From NCBI RefSeq assembly GCF_003726035.1, contig NZ_QICD01000021.1, positions 1-42,264 on the forward strand: a DNA stretch of 42,264 nucleotides, written 5' to 3'. Within the stretch, counting starts at the first letter, position 1. Every line of letters starts with the position of its first letter. This document shows positions 26,349 through 34,130 of the stretch, piece by piece. This DNA comes from Paraeggerthella hongkongensis (GTDB lineage Bacteria > Actinomycetota > Coriobacteriia > Coriobacteriales > Eggerthellaceae). Below the pieces are notes generated by a model that saw only the letters and a program-made list of their open reading frames with translations, did not search any database and was not told the DNA's origin. A program made the position numbers and the translations under genes.

Positions 26349-27389
26349 ATGGTACTGAAGAAGGTTTGGGCGTGTGCGGCCGCTATGGCCCTGAGCGCCT
26401 TCATGTTGGCAAGCTGCGCTTCGGGCGGTGCCTCCGCACCCTCGGCAGGATCCGGAGAAGACGCTTCTGCGAAGGCAGCTGCTCCGGTTGACGTGCGCGC
26501 GGTTGCGCTGAAGGGCCCCACGGCTATGGGCTTGGTGGAGTTCATGGACCAGGTTGACAAAAGCGAGGCAACCGATAACAACTATTCGTTCGATATCGCT
26601 GCGTCGGTTGACGAGGTTGTTCCCAAGATAGCAAAGGGCGAGGTCGATATCGCAGCCGTGCCTGCGAACCTGGCATCGGTTCTGTACAACAACACCAACG
26701 GCGAGGTGCGAGTTCTGGCCATCAATACGCTGGGCATCCTGTACATCTGCGAAACTGGAAACTCCGTGCAGGCCGCAGCCGATCTGAAAGGCAAGACCAT
26801 CTACGCTGCAGGCAAGGGCGCAACGCCGGAGTACGCTCTTTCCTATATTCTGGAAAGCAATGGGCTTGTGCCTGGTCAAGACGTGACCATCGAATGGAAG
26901 AGCGAGCATGCCGAGTGCATCGCAGCTATGGCTCAGAATCCCGATGCTATCGCCATGCTTCCCCAGCCCTTCGTGGCGGCAGCGCAGGCAAAGAACGCCG
27001 ATATTCGCGTTGCGCTTGATCTGACCAAGGAATGGGACGCGCTGCAAAAAGATGCAAGCGCCCCGAGTGCGCTGGTAACCGGCGTGGCGGTTGCGCGTGC
27101 GTCGTTCATCGAGGAGAACCCCCAGGCGGTTCAGGCGTTCATGGAGCATTACCGCGAGTCGGTTGATTTCGTCAATGCCAACGTCGATCAGGCCGCCGCT
27201 TTGGTGGGATCGTACGACATCGTTCCCGAAGCCGTTGCGAAGAAGGCCCTGCCGGGGTGCAACATCGTATTTTTGAGCGGCTCCGACATGAAGGACAAGC
27301 TGTCCGGCTACCTGAACGTGCTGTCCCAGCAAAACCCCCAGTCGGTTGGCGGGTCGCTTCCCGCTGACGACTTCTACTACGGGGCGTAA
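26349..27389 (+). CDS. Lipoprotein substrate-binding protein, NMT1/TauA type
   Basis: This is the extracellular receptor of an ABC importer. The 346-residue protein has a lipoprotein signal peptide ending in the lipobox LASC with Cys23, then a low-complexity Gly/Ser/Ala linker and a type II binding domain. VPKIAKGEVDIAAVPANLAS and LKGKTIYAAGKGATPEYAL are typical of the NitT/TauT/ThiY-like group. The start ATG is preceded by AGAGG; a longer frame from 26253 would put the signal peptide inside the protein. The ligand cannot be read from sequence; related proteins bind sulfonates, nitrate, pyrimidine precursors or other small molecules. Confidence 0.85.
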   Translation: MVLKKVWACAAAMALSAFMLASCASGGASAPSAGSGEDASAKAAAPVDVRAVALKGPTAMGLVEFMDQVDKSEATDNNYSFDIAASVDEVVPKIAKGEVDIAAVPANLASVLYNNTNGEVRVLAINTLGILYICETGNSVQAAADLKGKTIYAAGKGATPEYALSYILESNGLVPGQDVTIEWKSEHAECIAAMAQNPDAIAMLPQPFVAAAQAKNADIRVALDLTKEWDALQKDASAPSALVTGVAVARASFIEENPQAVQAFMEHYRESVDFVNANVDQAAALVGSYDIVPEAVAKKALPGCNIVFLSGSDMKDKLSGYLNVLSQQNPQSVGGSLPADDFYYGA

Positions 27390-27398
27390 GGAGCTTAC

Positions 27399-28151
27399 GT
27401 GGCGGACAAAGCGCTCGGCATCGTATTCCCGGTGGCGTTTTGGCTGATCGTGTGGCAAGTTGCCAGCATGGCGATAGCCCAGGAGGTGCTGTTGGCGTCT
27501 CCTGTGGCTGTTGCCGTGCGCTTGGCGGAGCTGGTGCAGACCGTGGGTTTCTGGGGTTCGGTAGCCGTATCTCTTTCTCGTATTGCCGTAGGGTTTCTGC
27601 TGGCTATGGTGTTGGGCACCTTGCTGGCAGCGTTGTCTTCCCGCTTTCAGTGGGTGCGTCGCTTGCTGGCGCCGCTTGTGCAGGCTGTCAAGGCCGTGCC
27701 TGTGGCTTCGTTCGTCATCCTGGTGCTCATTTGGGTGTCGTCTGCCAACCTGTCGATCGTTATCTCGTTTCTGATGGTGTTTCCCCTGGTGTACGCTAAT
27801 GTTTTGGAGGGCATCCGGCAAGTTGATCCGCAGCTTTTGGAAATGGCCCAGGTGTTTGACTTAAGCCCTCTTGCGCGGTTGCGCTACCTGTACTGCTCTC
27901 AAGTGCTGCCGTACTTTCAGGCGGCAAGCTCGCTTGCGCTTGGCATGTGCTGGAAGGCGGGTATTGCCGCCGAGGTCATCGGACTTCCCAGTTTCTCCAT
28001 CGGCGAGCGTCTTTACGATGCGAAAGTCTACCTGAACACCCCCGATCTGTTCGCATGGACGGTTGTCATCGTTCTTATCAGCTTGATGTTCGAGCGGTCG
28101 TTCGCGAAGCTGCTTGAGCAGGCTGTGGCAAAGGTGGAGGAGATGCGATGA
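27399..28151 (+). CDS. ABC importer permease, SsuC/TauC type
   Basis: The 250-residue membrane protein has about six hydrophobic segments and the cytoplasmic EAA-like loop MAQVFDLSPLARLRYLYCSQ, which contacts the ATPase. This matches the permeases of the nitrate/sulfonate/taurine group. The start is GTG with AAGGAG upstream, 9 bp after the lipoprotein gene. Its TGA stop overlaps the ATG of the ATPase gene (ATGA). Confidence 0.88.
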   Translation: MADKALGIVFPVAFWLIVWQVASMAIAQEVLLASPVAVAVRLAELVQTVGFWGSVAVSLSRIAVGFLLAMVLGTLLAALSSRFQWVRRLLAPLVQAVKAVPVASFVILVLIWVSSANLSIVISFLMVFPLVYANVLEGIRQVDPQLLEMAQVFDLSPLARLRYLYCSQVLPYFQAASSLALGMCWKAGIAAEVIGLPSFSIGERLYDAKVYLNTPDLFAWTVVIVLISLMFERSFAKLLEQAVAKVEEMR

Positions 28152-28756
28152 GGTTTGTCGACGTGACGAAGTCCTATGGGAAGACCGTTGTCATGCAAAG
28201 ATTTTCAGCGGATCTCCAAGACGGTGCGGTTCACTGTATTCTAGGGCCGTCGGGGTGCGGGAAAACCACCTTTCTCAGGTTGGTGCTTGGGCTTGAGCAG
28301 CCTGACCAAGGGGTTATCGAGAAGGCGGACGATGCTCGATGCGCTGCCGTGTTCCAAGAGGACAGGCTCTGCGAAAACCTCAGCGTTTCCGCGAACATAC
28401 GCTTGCCGCACGGACGGCTTGATCCGCAGGCGCGGGAGTTGCTGCGTTTCGATATGGAACGTTTGCTGGACAAGGTTGGCTTGGCCGGATCGGCCGGACG
28501 TCCGGTACATGCGCTTTCGGGCGGCATGAAAAGACGGGTCGCCTTGCTGCGAGCCGTTATGGCGCCGAGCAGCGTTATCGTGTTCGACGAACCTCTTAAA
28601 GGCCTTGACGGCGAAACGAAGCATCGCGTTATGGAAGTTCTCGTACCCTTGCTCAAAGCAAAGACCGTGCTTTGGGTGACGCATGATCCGGCTGACCGGG
28701 CGTACTTCGAATCTCCTTGCGTCTGGACCATGTCTTCCGAAGCTTTGCGAAGGTGA
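28148..28756 (+). CDS. ABC importer ATPase, SsuB/TauB type (short)
   Basis: This ATPase powers the preceding permease. It has Walker A GPSGCGKT (about 33-40), signature LSGGMKRRVALLRAV, Walker B VIVFDEPLKGLD and H-loop WVTHDP. At 202 residues it is clearly shorter than the usual 240-260 of the family; the end after the H-loop region is trimmed. It overlaps the permease by four bases. No typical terminator follows, only the large palindrome at 28781. Confidence 0.88.
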   Translation: MRFVDVTKSYGKTVVMQRFSADLQDGAVHCILGPSGCGKTTFLRLVLGLEQPDQGVIEKADDARCAAVFQEDRLCENLSVSANIRLPHGRLDPQARELLRFDMERLLDKVGLAGSAGRPVHALSGGMKRRVALLRAVMAPSSVIVFDEPLKGLDGETKHRVMEVLVPLLKAKTVLWVTHDPADRAYFESPCVWTMSSEALRR

Positions 28757-28780
28757 CGGCGAAGCGAAACGGGAAGGATA

Positions 28781-28860
28781 TGAGACAAAGGGACGGGGTC
28801 AATGACTCATTTTCTGGCCTGCGGCCGAAAATGAGTCATTGACCCCGTCCCTTTGTCTCA
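28781..28860. repeat. Perfect 34-bp-arm palindrome (dispersed hairpin element)
   Basis: Arms 28781-28814 and 28827-28860 are exact reverse complements over 34 bases. They begin TGAGACAAAGGGACGGGGTC and enclose a 12-base centre that can pair further through GGCC/GGCC. It lies between the convergent ATPase gene and nanE. Its density, precision and extragenic place resemble REP-like or small non-autonomous elements spread by a transposase acting in trans. It could also end transcription from both sides, though there is no T-run. Confidence 0.85.
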
Positions 28861-28901
28861 CCAGGCGGGGAACAGGGCTGTTGCCGTGCTCCCCGCCTGG
28901 T
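28860..28901 (-). terminator. Hairpin after nanE, no T-tract
   Basis: ACCAGGCGGGGA and TCCCCGCCTGGT form a 12-bp perfect stem with an 18-base loop, nine bases after the nanE stop. It directly abuts the 34-bp palindrome. It lacks a T-run on either side, so termination efficiency is uncertain. Confidence 0.5.
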
Positions 28902-28909
28902 TAAGCGGC

Positions 28910-29584
28910 TTACGCGATTGCGTTCGCGAACCAGGTGGTGATGCTTGTCGGGTGCGTGATGGCGGTCCCGACAACGATGGCGAACGCTCCGGCATCCATG
29001 GCTGCTTTCGCGTCGTCGGTGGTGTGGATACGGCCTTCGCAGAACACCGGCACATCTCCTGCCGCGGCGGCGGCTTCCTTTAGGAATTCCAGGTCGGGGC
29101 CGTTGGTTTTCGCGAGGCCTCCCGGCACGTATCCGGCAAGCGTGGTGGATACGATGTCGCAGCCCGCTTCGAGTGCGCGATGGACGTCTGCCATGCAGGA
29201 GCAATCGGCCATGACCAGCGTTTCCCCGCGCAGGGCTTCGACGGTTTCCTTGAACGTGCGGCCATCGGGGCGCGGTCGATCGGTTGCGTCAAGGGCAACT
29301 ACGTCGGATCCGGCGCTTATGCAGGCACGCGCATGGCGCAACGTGGGCGTGATGTAGACGCCTTCGTGTCCTTCTTTCCATAAGCCGATCACGGGGATCT
29401 CGACGCGACCCTTGATGGCCGCGATATCGGACAGGCCCTGGCAGCGAATGGCAGCAGCTCCCCCCAATTCTGCAGCACGTGCGATTTGAGCCATGGTTTC
29501 GGGGTGGCGCATAGGCTCGCCCATATATGCCTGGCAGCTTACAATGAGCTTGCCGCGAAGTGATTCGATAAGCGGATTGATCAC
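28910..29584 (-). CDS. nanE: N-acetylmannosamine-6-phosphate 2-epimerase
   Basis: NanE converts N-acetylmannosamine-6-phosphate to N-acetylglucosamine-6-phosphate. The 224-residue TIM barrel shows IVSCQAY near the start, GLWKEGHEGVYITPT with the conserved lysine, the phosphate-sugar motif LDATDRPRPDG, GGLAKTNGPDLEFL, and CEGRIHT. The start is GTG overlapping the nanK stop (GTGA). It is the last gene of the nanA-nanK-nanE operon. Confidence 0.95.
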   Translation of the reverse strand: MINPLIESLRGKLIVSCQAYMGEPMRHPETMAQIARAAELGGAAAIRCQGLSDIAAIKGRVEIPVIGLWKEGHEGVYITPTLRHARACISAGSDVVALDATDRPRPDGRTFKETVEALRGETLVMADCSCMADVHRALEAGCDIVSTTLAGYVPGGLAKTNGPDLEFLKEAAAAAGDVPVFCEGRIHTTDDAKAAMDAGAFAIVVGTAITHPTSITTWFANAIA

Positions 29585-30531
29585 GAACGTCCTTTCAAGG
29601 TGTCCAGCAGGTACTCGGCTGCCCCGATAAGGGGCGCGTTGTCTTTGAGCGTTGCGTCAACGATGGGCAAAGCGTGCATTACGGCGGGGGCCTGTCGCTC
29701 GAACGCCGTCTGCACGGCCGCGCGCCACGAAGGTCCGGCGTTGCAGACCGATCCCGAAAGCACCACCAGTTCGGGATCGAGCAGGTCCGTCCAAGTGGCG
29801 ATAGCTTCTCCCAAGGCAGAGCCCGCTTCTTCGATGATGCGGCGGGCAAGCTCTTCTCCCTGCAAGGCGCGTTGCGCAATCTCGCCGCCGGTCACGGGGT
29901 CTCCTCCCGCAGCCGCATAGCGGCGCTCGATGCCGCTGCCAGCGGCGATGGATTCCAGATCGCTGGCGTTTCCGCAGGTGCGCGGGTCGCCTGAAGCGTC
30001 GGGGCAGGGGGTACGACCCACCTCGCCCGCGAACCCATGGGCGCCCAGCAGCACGTGGCCGTTGACGATGATGCCGCCCCCCAAGCCCGTTCCCGCGGCG
30101 ATGACCAGGCATGTTTGAGCGCCTCGTGCCGCCCCCCAGCGGGCTTCGCCCAAAGCATGCGCCTTGACGTCGTTGAGGACTGCGGTTGGCAGGCCGTGGG
30201 TTTGCTCCAGGCGCTCTGCGACGGGCTGTCCGGTCCAGCCGGGCATGAGCTCGTTGGCGTAGGCGATGGCGCCGGTGCGCACGTCCACGCATCCAGCCGT
30301 TCCCACGCCAATGCCCGAAATGGGCCTCTCCGCATCGGACAGCACGTCGCCGACCAGATCGCAGAGGGCGTCGAGTACCGCGGCACCTCCGCGGTTCGCC
30401 TGCGTCGGCACGCTGCGGCGCCCTTCGATCACGGGCTCGGCAGCGGGGGAGGCGTAGTGCGCAAGCGCCCCCGCCATTTTGGTGCCGCCCACATCGAAGA
30501 CGGCGATGGTGCACGGATACTCGACGTTCAT
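29581..30531 (-). CDS. nanK: ROK-family sugar kinase, probable N-acetylmannosamine kinase
   Basis: The 316-residue protein has the ROK/actin-like ATPase fold: FDVGGTKMAGAL near residue 10, the catalytic ND in LNDVKAHALGEA, and the phosphate loop IAAGTGLGGGI. Its place between nanA and nanE indicates phosphorylation of N-acetylmannosamine. The usual ROK zinc site (H then CxCGxxGC) is degraded: the stretch reads GEVGRTPCPDASGDPRTCGN, so the histidine is replaced and the cysteine pattern is incomplete. Start ATG 30531 lies 8 bp after nanA; a much longer upstream frame would overlap nanA and is rejected. Glucokinase or another ROK function is possible. Confidence 0.85.
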   Translation of the reverse strand: MNVEYPCTIAVFDVGGTKMAGALAHYASPAAEPVIEGRRSVPTQANRGGAAVLDALCDLVGDVLSDAERPISGIGVGTAGCVDVRTGAIAYANELMPGWTGQPVAERLEQTHGLPTAVLNDVKAHALGEARWGAARGAQTCLVIAAGTGLGGGIIVNGHVLLGAHGFAGEVGRTPCPDASGDPRTCGNASDLESIAAGSGIERRYAAAGGDPVTGGEIAQRALQGEELARRIIEEAGSALGEAIATWTDLLDPELVVLSGSVCNAGPSWRAAVQTAFERQAPAVMHALPIVDATLKDNAPLIGAAEYLLDTLKGRS

Positions 30532-30539
30532 GCGGGTTC

Positions 30540-31484
30540 CTAGCTGCGCACGGGGGCATCGGCGGCCATGAGGCCGGCGCGCTTGATCACGTTGACGATG
30601 GTCTCCACGTCTTCGCCTTCCAGAGGCTGGACGGGCTCGCGCATCTGGTTGGTGTTGAACACTTCCATCTGCCACAAAGCCGTCTTGAACGCGCCCACGC
30701 CGGCACCGAAGCCCACGGTCGCCTTCACCTGACGGGTCAGGAACATGAGGCGGGCCAGGTGGTCCTGCAGCTCCTTCACGCGCTCCCAGTCGCCTGCCTG
30801 AGCGGCGCGCCACTGTTCCACGTAGCTTGCCGGGTCGAGGTTCGCCAAGCCCGGCACCGATCCGTCGGCGCCGGCCAGGTACGCGCCGTCGACGCAGACT
30901 TCATGACCGGTCAGCAGTTGCAGCGGATGACCGGCGTCTTCGTTCTCAAGGCACAGCCAGCGGAACGACACGTCGTCGCCGGAGGAGTCCTTGACGCCCT
31001 GGAGCACGCCGTCGGTGCCCAGACGAACGAGCATCGTGGGATCGAGCTTCGTGTGCACGCACACGGGCAGGTCGTAGGCGAACAGCGGCAGATCGGTCTG
31101 CTCGCGGATGGCGCGGAAGTGGCGCTCGACTTCCTTCGGGCCGCCCAGCGCGTAGAAGGGGGCGGTGGCAACCAGCGCATCCACGCCGTAGCCCGCTGCG
31201 CGCTTTGCCTGGTCGACCACGCGCAGGGTTTCCATATCGATGATGCCCGCCAGAACCGGCACGCGGCCGTGTACCATGGCGACGGCTTCCTGCAGCACGT
31301 GGTAGCGCTGCGCGTCGGTCAGGAAGGCGACTTCGCCCGAAGAGCCCAGGAAGAACAGGCCGTCGACGCCCGCCTCGATCATACGGTTGATGGAGCGCTC
31401 AAGCGCTTCCAGGTCGAGCTGTCGCTTCTCGGTCAGCGGGATGACGACCGGGGGGATTACGCCGCGAAACGGTGAATCAGTCAT
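30540..31484 (-). CDS. nanA: N-acetylneuraminate lyase (DapA/NanA aldolase family)
   Basis: This class I aldolase probably splits N-acetylneuraminate into pyruvate and N-acetylmannosamine. The 314-residue chain has GSSGE at 47-51, the catalytic tyrosine in YDLP (Tyr137) and the Schiff-base lysine in GVKDSSG (Lys165). The last two match the E. coli NanA numbering. Around the tyrosine the sequence reads YDLPVCVH and not the classic YNIPxxTG, so a different 2-keto acid substrate cannot be excluded. Neighbouring nanK and nanE support the assignment. The start ATG is preceded by AAGAGG. A good promoter lies 43 bp upstream. Confidence 0.75.
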   Translation of the reverse strand: MTDSPFRGVIPPVVIPLTEKRQLDLEALERSINRMIEAGVDGLFFLGSSGEVAFLTDAQRYHVLQEAVAMVHGRVPVLAGIIDMETLRVVDQAKRAAGYGVDALVATAPFYALGGPKEVERHFRAIREQTDLPLFAYDLPVCVHTKLDPTMLVRLGTDGVLQGVKDSSGDDVSFRWLCLENEDAGHPLQLLTGHEVCVDGAYLAGADGSVPGLANLDPASYVEQWRAAQAGDWERVKELQDHLARLMFLTRQVKATVGFGAGVGAFKTALWQMEVFNTNQMREPVQPLEGEDVETIVNVIKRAGLMAADAPVRS

Positions 31485-31526
31485 GGGTTTAAAGCCTCTT
31501 TTCCGTGTCTGTATGCAAACGGTAAA

Positions 31527-31555
31527 AGAATAGACCGCTCTTGTAGGCACGTCAA
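31527..31555 (-). promoter_or_regulatory. Promoter of the nanA-nanK-nanE operon
   Basis: On the minus strand TTGACG (31555-31550) and TATTCT (31532-31527) are separated by exactly 17 bp. Transcription should start near 31520, giving a leader of about 36 bases with the AAGAGG ribosome-binding site. Confidence 0.75.
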
Positions 31556-31587
31556 CGAACAAGGGTTGGTTGCCACAGGAAAATCGC

Positions 31588-31601
31588 CTTGTTGCAACAA
31601 G
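31588..31601. promoter_or_regulatory. Perfect 14-bp palindrome upstream of the nan promoter
   Basis: CTTGTTGCAACAAG is a perfect palindrome 32 bp upstream of the nan -35 box. The place suits an activator or operator site. It also forms the T-rich side of the hairpin at 31603-31630, so it may partly be a terminator tail. Confidence 0.35.
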
Positions 31602-31602
31602 A

Positions 31603-31630
31603 AGGCCCGCCTCCTTGTGGAAGCGGGCCT
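31603..31630 (-). terminator. Terminator after the family-5 binding-protein gene
   Basis: AGGCCCGC and GCGGGCCT form an 8-bp stem with a 12-base loop, 33 bp after the gene's stop codon. On the minus strand it is followed by TCTTGTT. It separates the binding-protein transcript from the nan promoter. Confidence 0.65.
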
Positions 31631-31662
31631 GTGCGGTGCTTGGTATGGTGCGAAGCGCTTGC

Positions 31663-33270
31663 TTACGCCTTGGCGCTTGCGCCCAGGAAGACCAGGCCGG
31701 TCGTCGCGATCGGCTGGAAGCCGGTGATCGTGGCGGACTGGTAGCCGGTCGCCAGTGCGCGATGGAACAGCGGGTACAGCGGAACCTGCTCGGACAGCAG
31801 ATCGAAGCACTTGTTCCAGATTTCCTGCTGGTCCTTGCCGGTGGCCTCGCGAGCCTGCTGCATCATGGTCTGCAGCTCTTCGAACTTGCCGTCGCCAGCC
31901 TTCTTCCAGCAGGTGCGGCCCTGGGTCCACACGTTGTCGCCGTACCACCAGGACATCAGCAGGTCGGGGTCGTTGCCGAAGCAGGTCGGGTCGCCCGGGG
32001 TCAGCATGACGTCGTAGGGGAGGATGCTGTCGGACTCGGCAAGGGACGCCCAGTCGATCTTCGTCTCGTTGATGGTGCAGTTCAGGCCGATGGCGTCCAG
32101 GTCGTTCTTGACCTGAGCAGCCAGGTTCTTCACCCAGTTGTTGTTGGTCATGAGCTCGAACTTGAGATCGGTCACGCCAGCCTCGGCGAGCAGGCTCTTG
32201 GCCTTCTCCGGGTCATAGGTGTACACCGTGGAAGCCTGATGATAGTTCGGATGCTCCTTGGGCAAAAAGCCGGTGACAGCGGATGCGTGGCCGTCCATCG
32301 CGTTGGCGATGAGCTTGTTCGTGTCGATAGCGTAGAAGAACGCCTGGCGCACGCGAGGATCGTTGAACGGCTCCTTCAGCGTGTTGAACATGAAGAACGG
32401 CTGGTTGAAGCCCTGGATGTACTCGACCGTCGCGCCGGCGCCCACCAGCTGGTCGGCGTTGGCGTCGGGAACGTTCTCCATAACCTGAACCGTGGCCTCC
32501 TGCAGCGCGGTGGTGCGGGAGGTGTCGTCAAGCAGGACGTCCCAGTGCATGGAGTCGGCCGTGGCCGGCAGCGAGCCGTTGTAGTGCTCGTTGGGAACGA
32601 ACTCGATCGCACCGCCGTCGTCGCCGTTGATGCTGGCGTACGCCCACGGGCCGGAGCCGATCGGCTTGGTCTTCAGGTCGTCCTCGGACAGGGCGGCGGG
32701 GAAGACCTTGACCACGCTCAGACGGCCTTCGAGCAGGCTCTCGAAGGGGTACTTCAGCGTGAAGGCGATGGTCTTGTCGTCCTTCGCGGCAACGGCGGAG
32801 ATGAACGACAGGAAAGCGCCGTAGGTGGCGTCGGCCATGTTCTTCTCGAACGCGTTCACCACGTCGGCGGCGGTCACGTCGGTGCCGTCGGAGAACTTGG
32901 CGCCGTCACGCAGGGCGACCTCGTACTCGGTGTCGGAGACCTTCGTCGGCTTGGCGGCGGCCAGCGCGTTGTAGGTCTTGTACGTGTGCAGGTCGAGGTC
33001 GTACAGGCCCTCGAATACGTGCCACGTGGCGCCCAGCATGAGAGCGGAGCTGTTGCCAATCGGGTTGACGTTGGTGGAGCTGTAGGCGCAAGCACCCGTC
33101 AGCTGACCGCCCTTGACCGCAGCGCCGGCGTCGGTGCCAGTGCCTTCGGCCGGCGTTTCGGCGTTGCCGCCGCCGCAGCCGTACAGGCTGAGGCCTGCTG
33201 CCGCTGCTGCGACAGCGCTGCCCGCCAGGAACGTGCGGCGGGACAAAGATGCATTCTTATGCTGTTCCAT
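31663..33270 (-). CDS. Family-5 ABC substrate-binding lipoprotein (dipeptide/sialic acid type), Tat signal
   Basis: The 535-residue protein is an SBP_bac_5 receptor. The N-terminus has a twin-arginine motif SRRTFLAG (10-17) and a lipobox ending at Cys32 (LYGC), so it should be exported folded and then anchored as a lipoprotein. Family features are LRDGAKFSDGTDVTAADVV, IGSGPWAY and RVRQAFFYAID. ATG 33270 has GGAGG upstream. Its partners, a permease, a fused permease-ATPase and an ATPase, are on the opposite strand beyond the vsr gene. Nearby nanA-K-E makes sialic acid a likely ligand; peptides or nickel are alternatives known in the family. Confidence 0.88.
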   Translation of the reverse strand: MEQHKNASLSRRTFLAGSAVAAAAAGLSLYGCGGGNAETPAEGTGTDAGAAVKGGQLTGACAYSSTNVNPIGNSSALMLGATWHVFEGLYDLDLHTYKTYNALAAAKPTKVSDTEYEVALRDGAKFSDGTDVTAADVVNAFEKNMADATYGAFLSFISAVAAKDDKTIAFTLKYPFESLLEGRLSVVKVFPAALSEDDLKTKPIGSGPWAYASINGDDGGAIEFVPNEHYNGSLPATADSMHWDVLLDDTSRTTALQEATVQVMENVPDANADQLVGAGATVEYIQGFNQPFFMFNTLKEPFNDPRVRQAFFYAIDTNKLIANAMDGHASAVTGFLPKEHPNYHQASTVYTYDPEKAKSLLAEAGVTDLKFELMTNNNWVKNLAAQVKNDLDAIGLNCTINETKIDWASLAESDSILPYDVMLTPGDPTCFGNDPDLLMSWWYGDNVWTQGRTCWKKAGDGKFEELQTMMQQAREATGKDQQEIWNKCFDLLSEQVPLYPLFHRALATGYQSATITGFQPIATTGLVFLGASAKA

Positions 33271-33317
33271 TGGTTTCCCTCCATTTCGGTTTCGAGGCAT
33301 CCGCGCCTCGATTGCAC

Positions 33318-33337
33318 GCGCGTGATTGAGCACGCGC
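33318..33337 (-). promoter_or_regulatory. Hairpin in the binding-protein leader
   Basis: GCGCGTG and CACGCGC form a 7-bp GC stem with a 6-base loop, about 50 bp before the start codon. A GATAAT box (about 33355) lies just upstream on the minus strand and may be the -10. This hairpin would then sit near the 5' end of the transcript. Confidence 0.35.
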
Positions 33338-33441
33338 ACAACAGCAATGCCCATTATCGGGGAAAACTTGAGGAAAATAAAGGACTTGTAAAATTCGAGT
33401 TATCGGCAGGGCTTGCGCGGGAAAACGGATGAGCAGGGGAA

Positions 33442-34029
33442 ATGAATGGTATTATGCGCAGCATGACCGCCACTCTACATAAAAGTAACGTGTATGCAAC
33501 AAACGGCGAGGTGCGTTCGGGGGCGTTTTCGGTGCGCGTGACCGCGCTTTCGCGCCCTGCGCTCCCTGCGCCGATGCGCTTGAAGGCCCCTCCTGCCACC
33601 AACGAGAACGTGCGCAAGTCCATGTTGGGAAACCGGCGAAGCAACACGAAGCCGGAGCTGCTCGTTCGCCAGCGCCTGCGCGCTGCGGGGTTGACGGGCT
33701 ATCGTCTGCAATGGAAGGTTCCCGGGCATCCGGACGTCGCATGGCCGGGCAAGCGCGTAGCTGTATTTGTTAACGGGTGTTTTTGGCATCGCTGTCCTCG
33801 GTGCAAGCCATCCATGCCCAAAAGCAACGTGGAGTACTGGGCAGTGAAGTTTCAGCGCAACGTGGAGCGGGACGAGCGAAGCCGTGCGGAGCTCGAGCAG
33901 ATGGGCTGGACCGTGCACGTTATTTGGGAGTGCCAGCTCAAGAAAAAGGAAATCGACGCCACGTTTGCTGCGCTGCTGCCCGTGCTGGCCGAAGAGCTGG
34001 GCAAGCCGCTCAAGCCCGATGGCGCCTAA
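33442..34029 (+). CDS. vsr: Very short patch repair endonuclease (Vsr), orphan
   Basis: Vsr nicks DNA 5' of T in T:G mismatches made by deamination of 5-methylcytosine. The family core begins NVRKSMLGNRRSNTKPELLVRQRLR. It contains the catalytic aspartate in GHPDVAW, and FVNGCFWHRCPRC with zinc ligands and the active-site histidine. With the first ATG the protein has 195 residues, about 45 more than usual at the N-terminus. ATG 33574 would give a standard start but lacks a ribosome-binding site, while 33442 has AGGGGA close by. Vsr genes normally sit beside a cytosine methyltransferase (dcm type); none is in the window. It splits the transporter genes and looks acquired. Confidence 0.88.
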   Translation: MNGIMRSMTATLHKSNVYATNGEVRSGAFSVRVTALSRPALPAPMRLKAPPATNENVRKSMLGNRRSNTKPELLVRQRLRAAGLTGYRLQWKVPGHPDVAWPGKRVAVFVNGCFWHRCPRCKPSMPKSNVEYWAVKFQRNVERDERSRAELEQMGWTVHVIWECQLKKKEIDATFAALLPVLAEELGKPLKPDGA

Positions 34030-34086
34030 GCGCGCTCAAAGATTACAAAAAACACTCCGTTTCCCGACAATCTGACCACATATTTC

Positions 34087-34116
34087 TTGTGCAGCTATAC
34101 CCAAGATTCATATAGA
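34087..34116 (+). promoter_or_regulatory. Candidate promoter of the transporter operon
   Basis: TTGTGC (34087-34092) and TATAGA (34111-34116) are spaced by 18 bp. Transcription would start near 34123, eight bases before a large leader hairpin. The match to consensus is moderate. Confidence 0.45.
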
Positions 34117-34130
34117 ATGCCTAATGGATG

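Noticed and set aside
28781-28860. Reading the 34-bp palindrome as an ordinary bidirectional terminator
   Set aside because: The stem is much longer than usual and lacks T-runs on both sides. A dispersed repeat explains it better.
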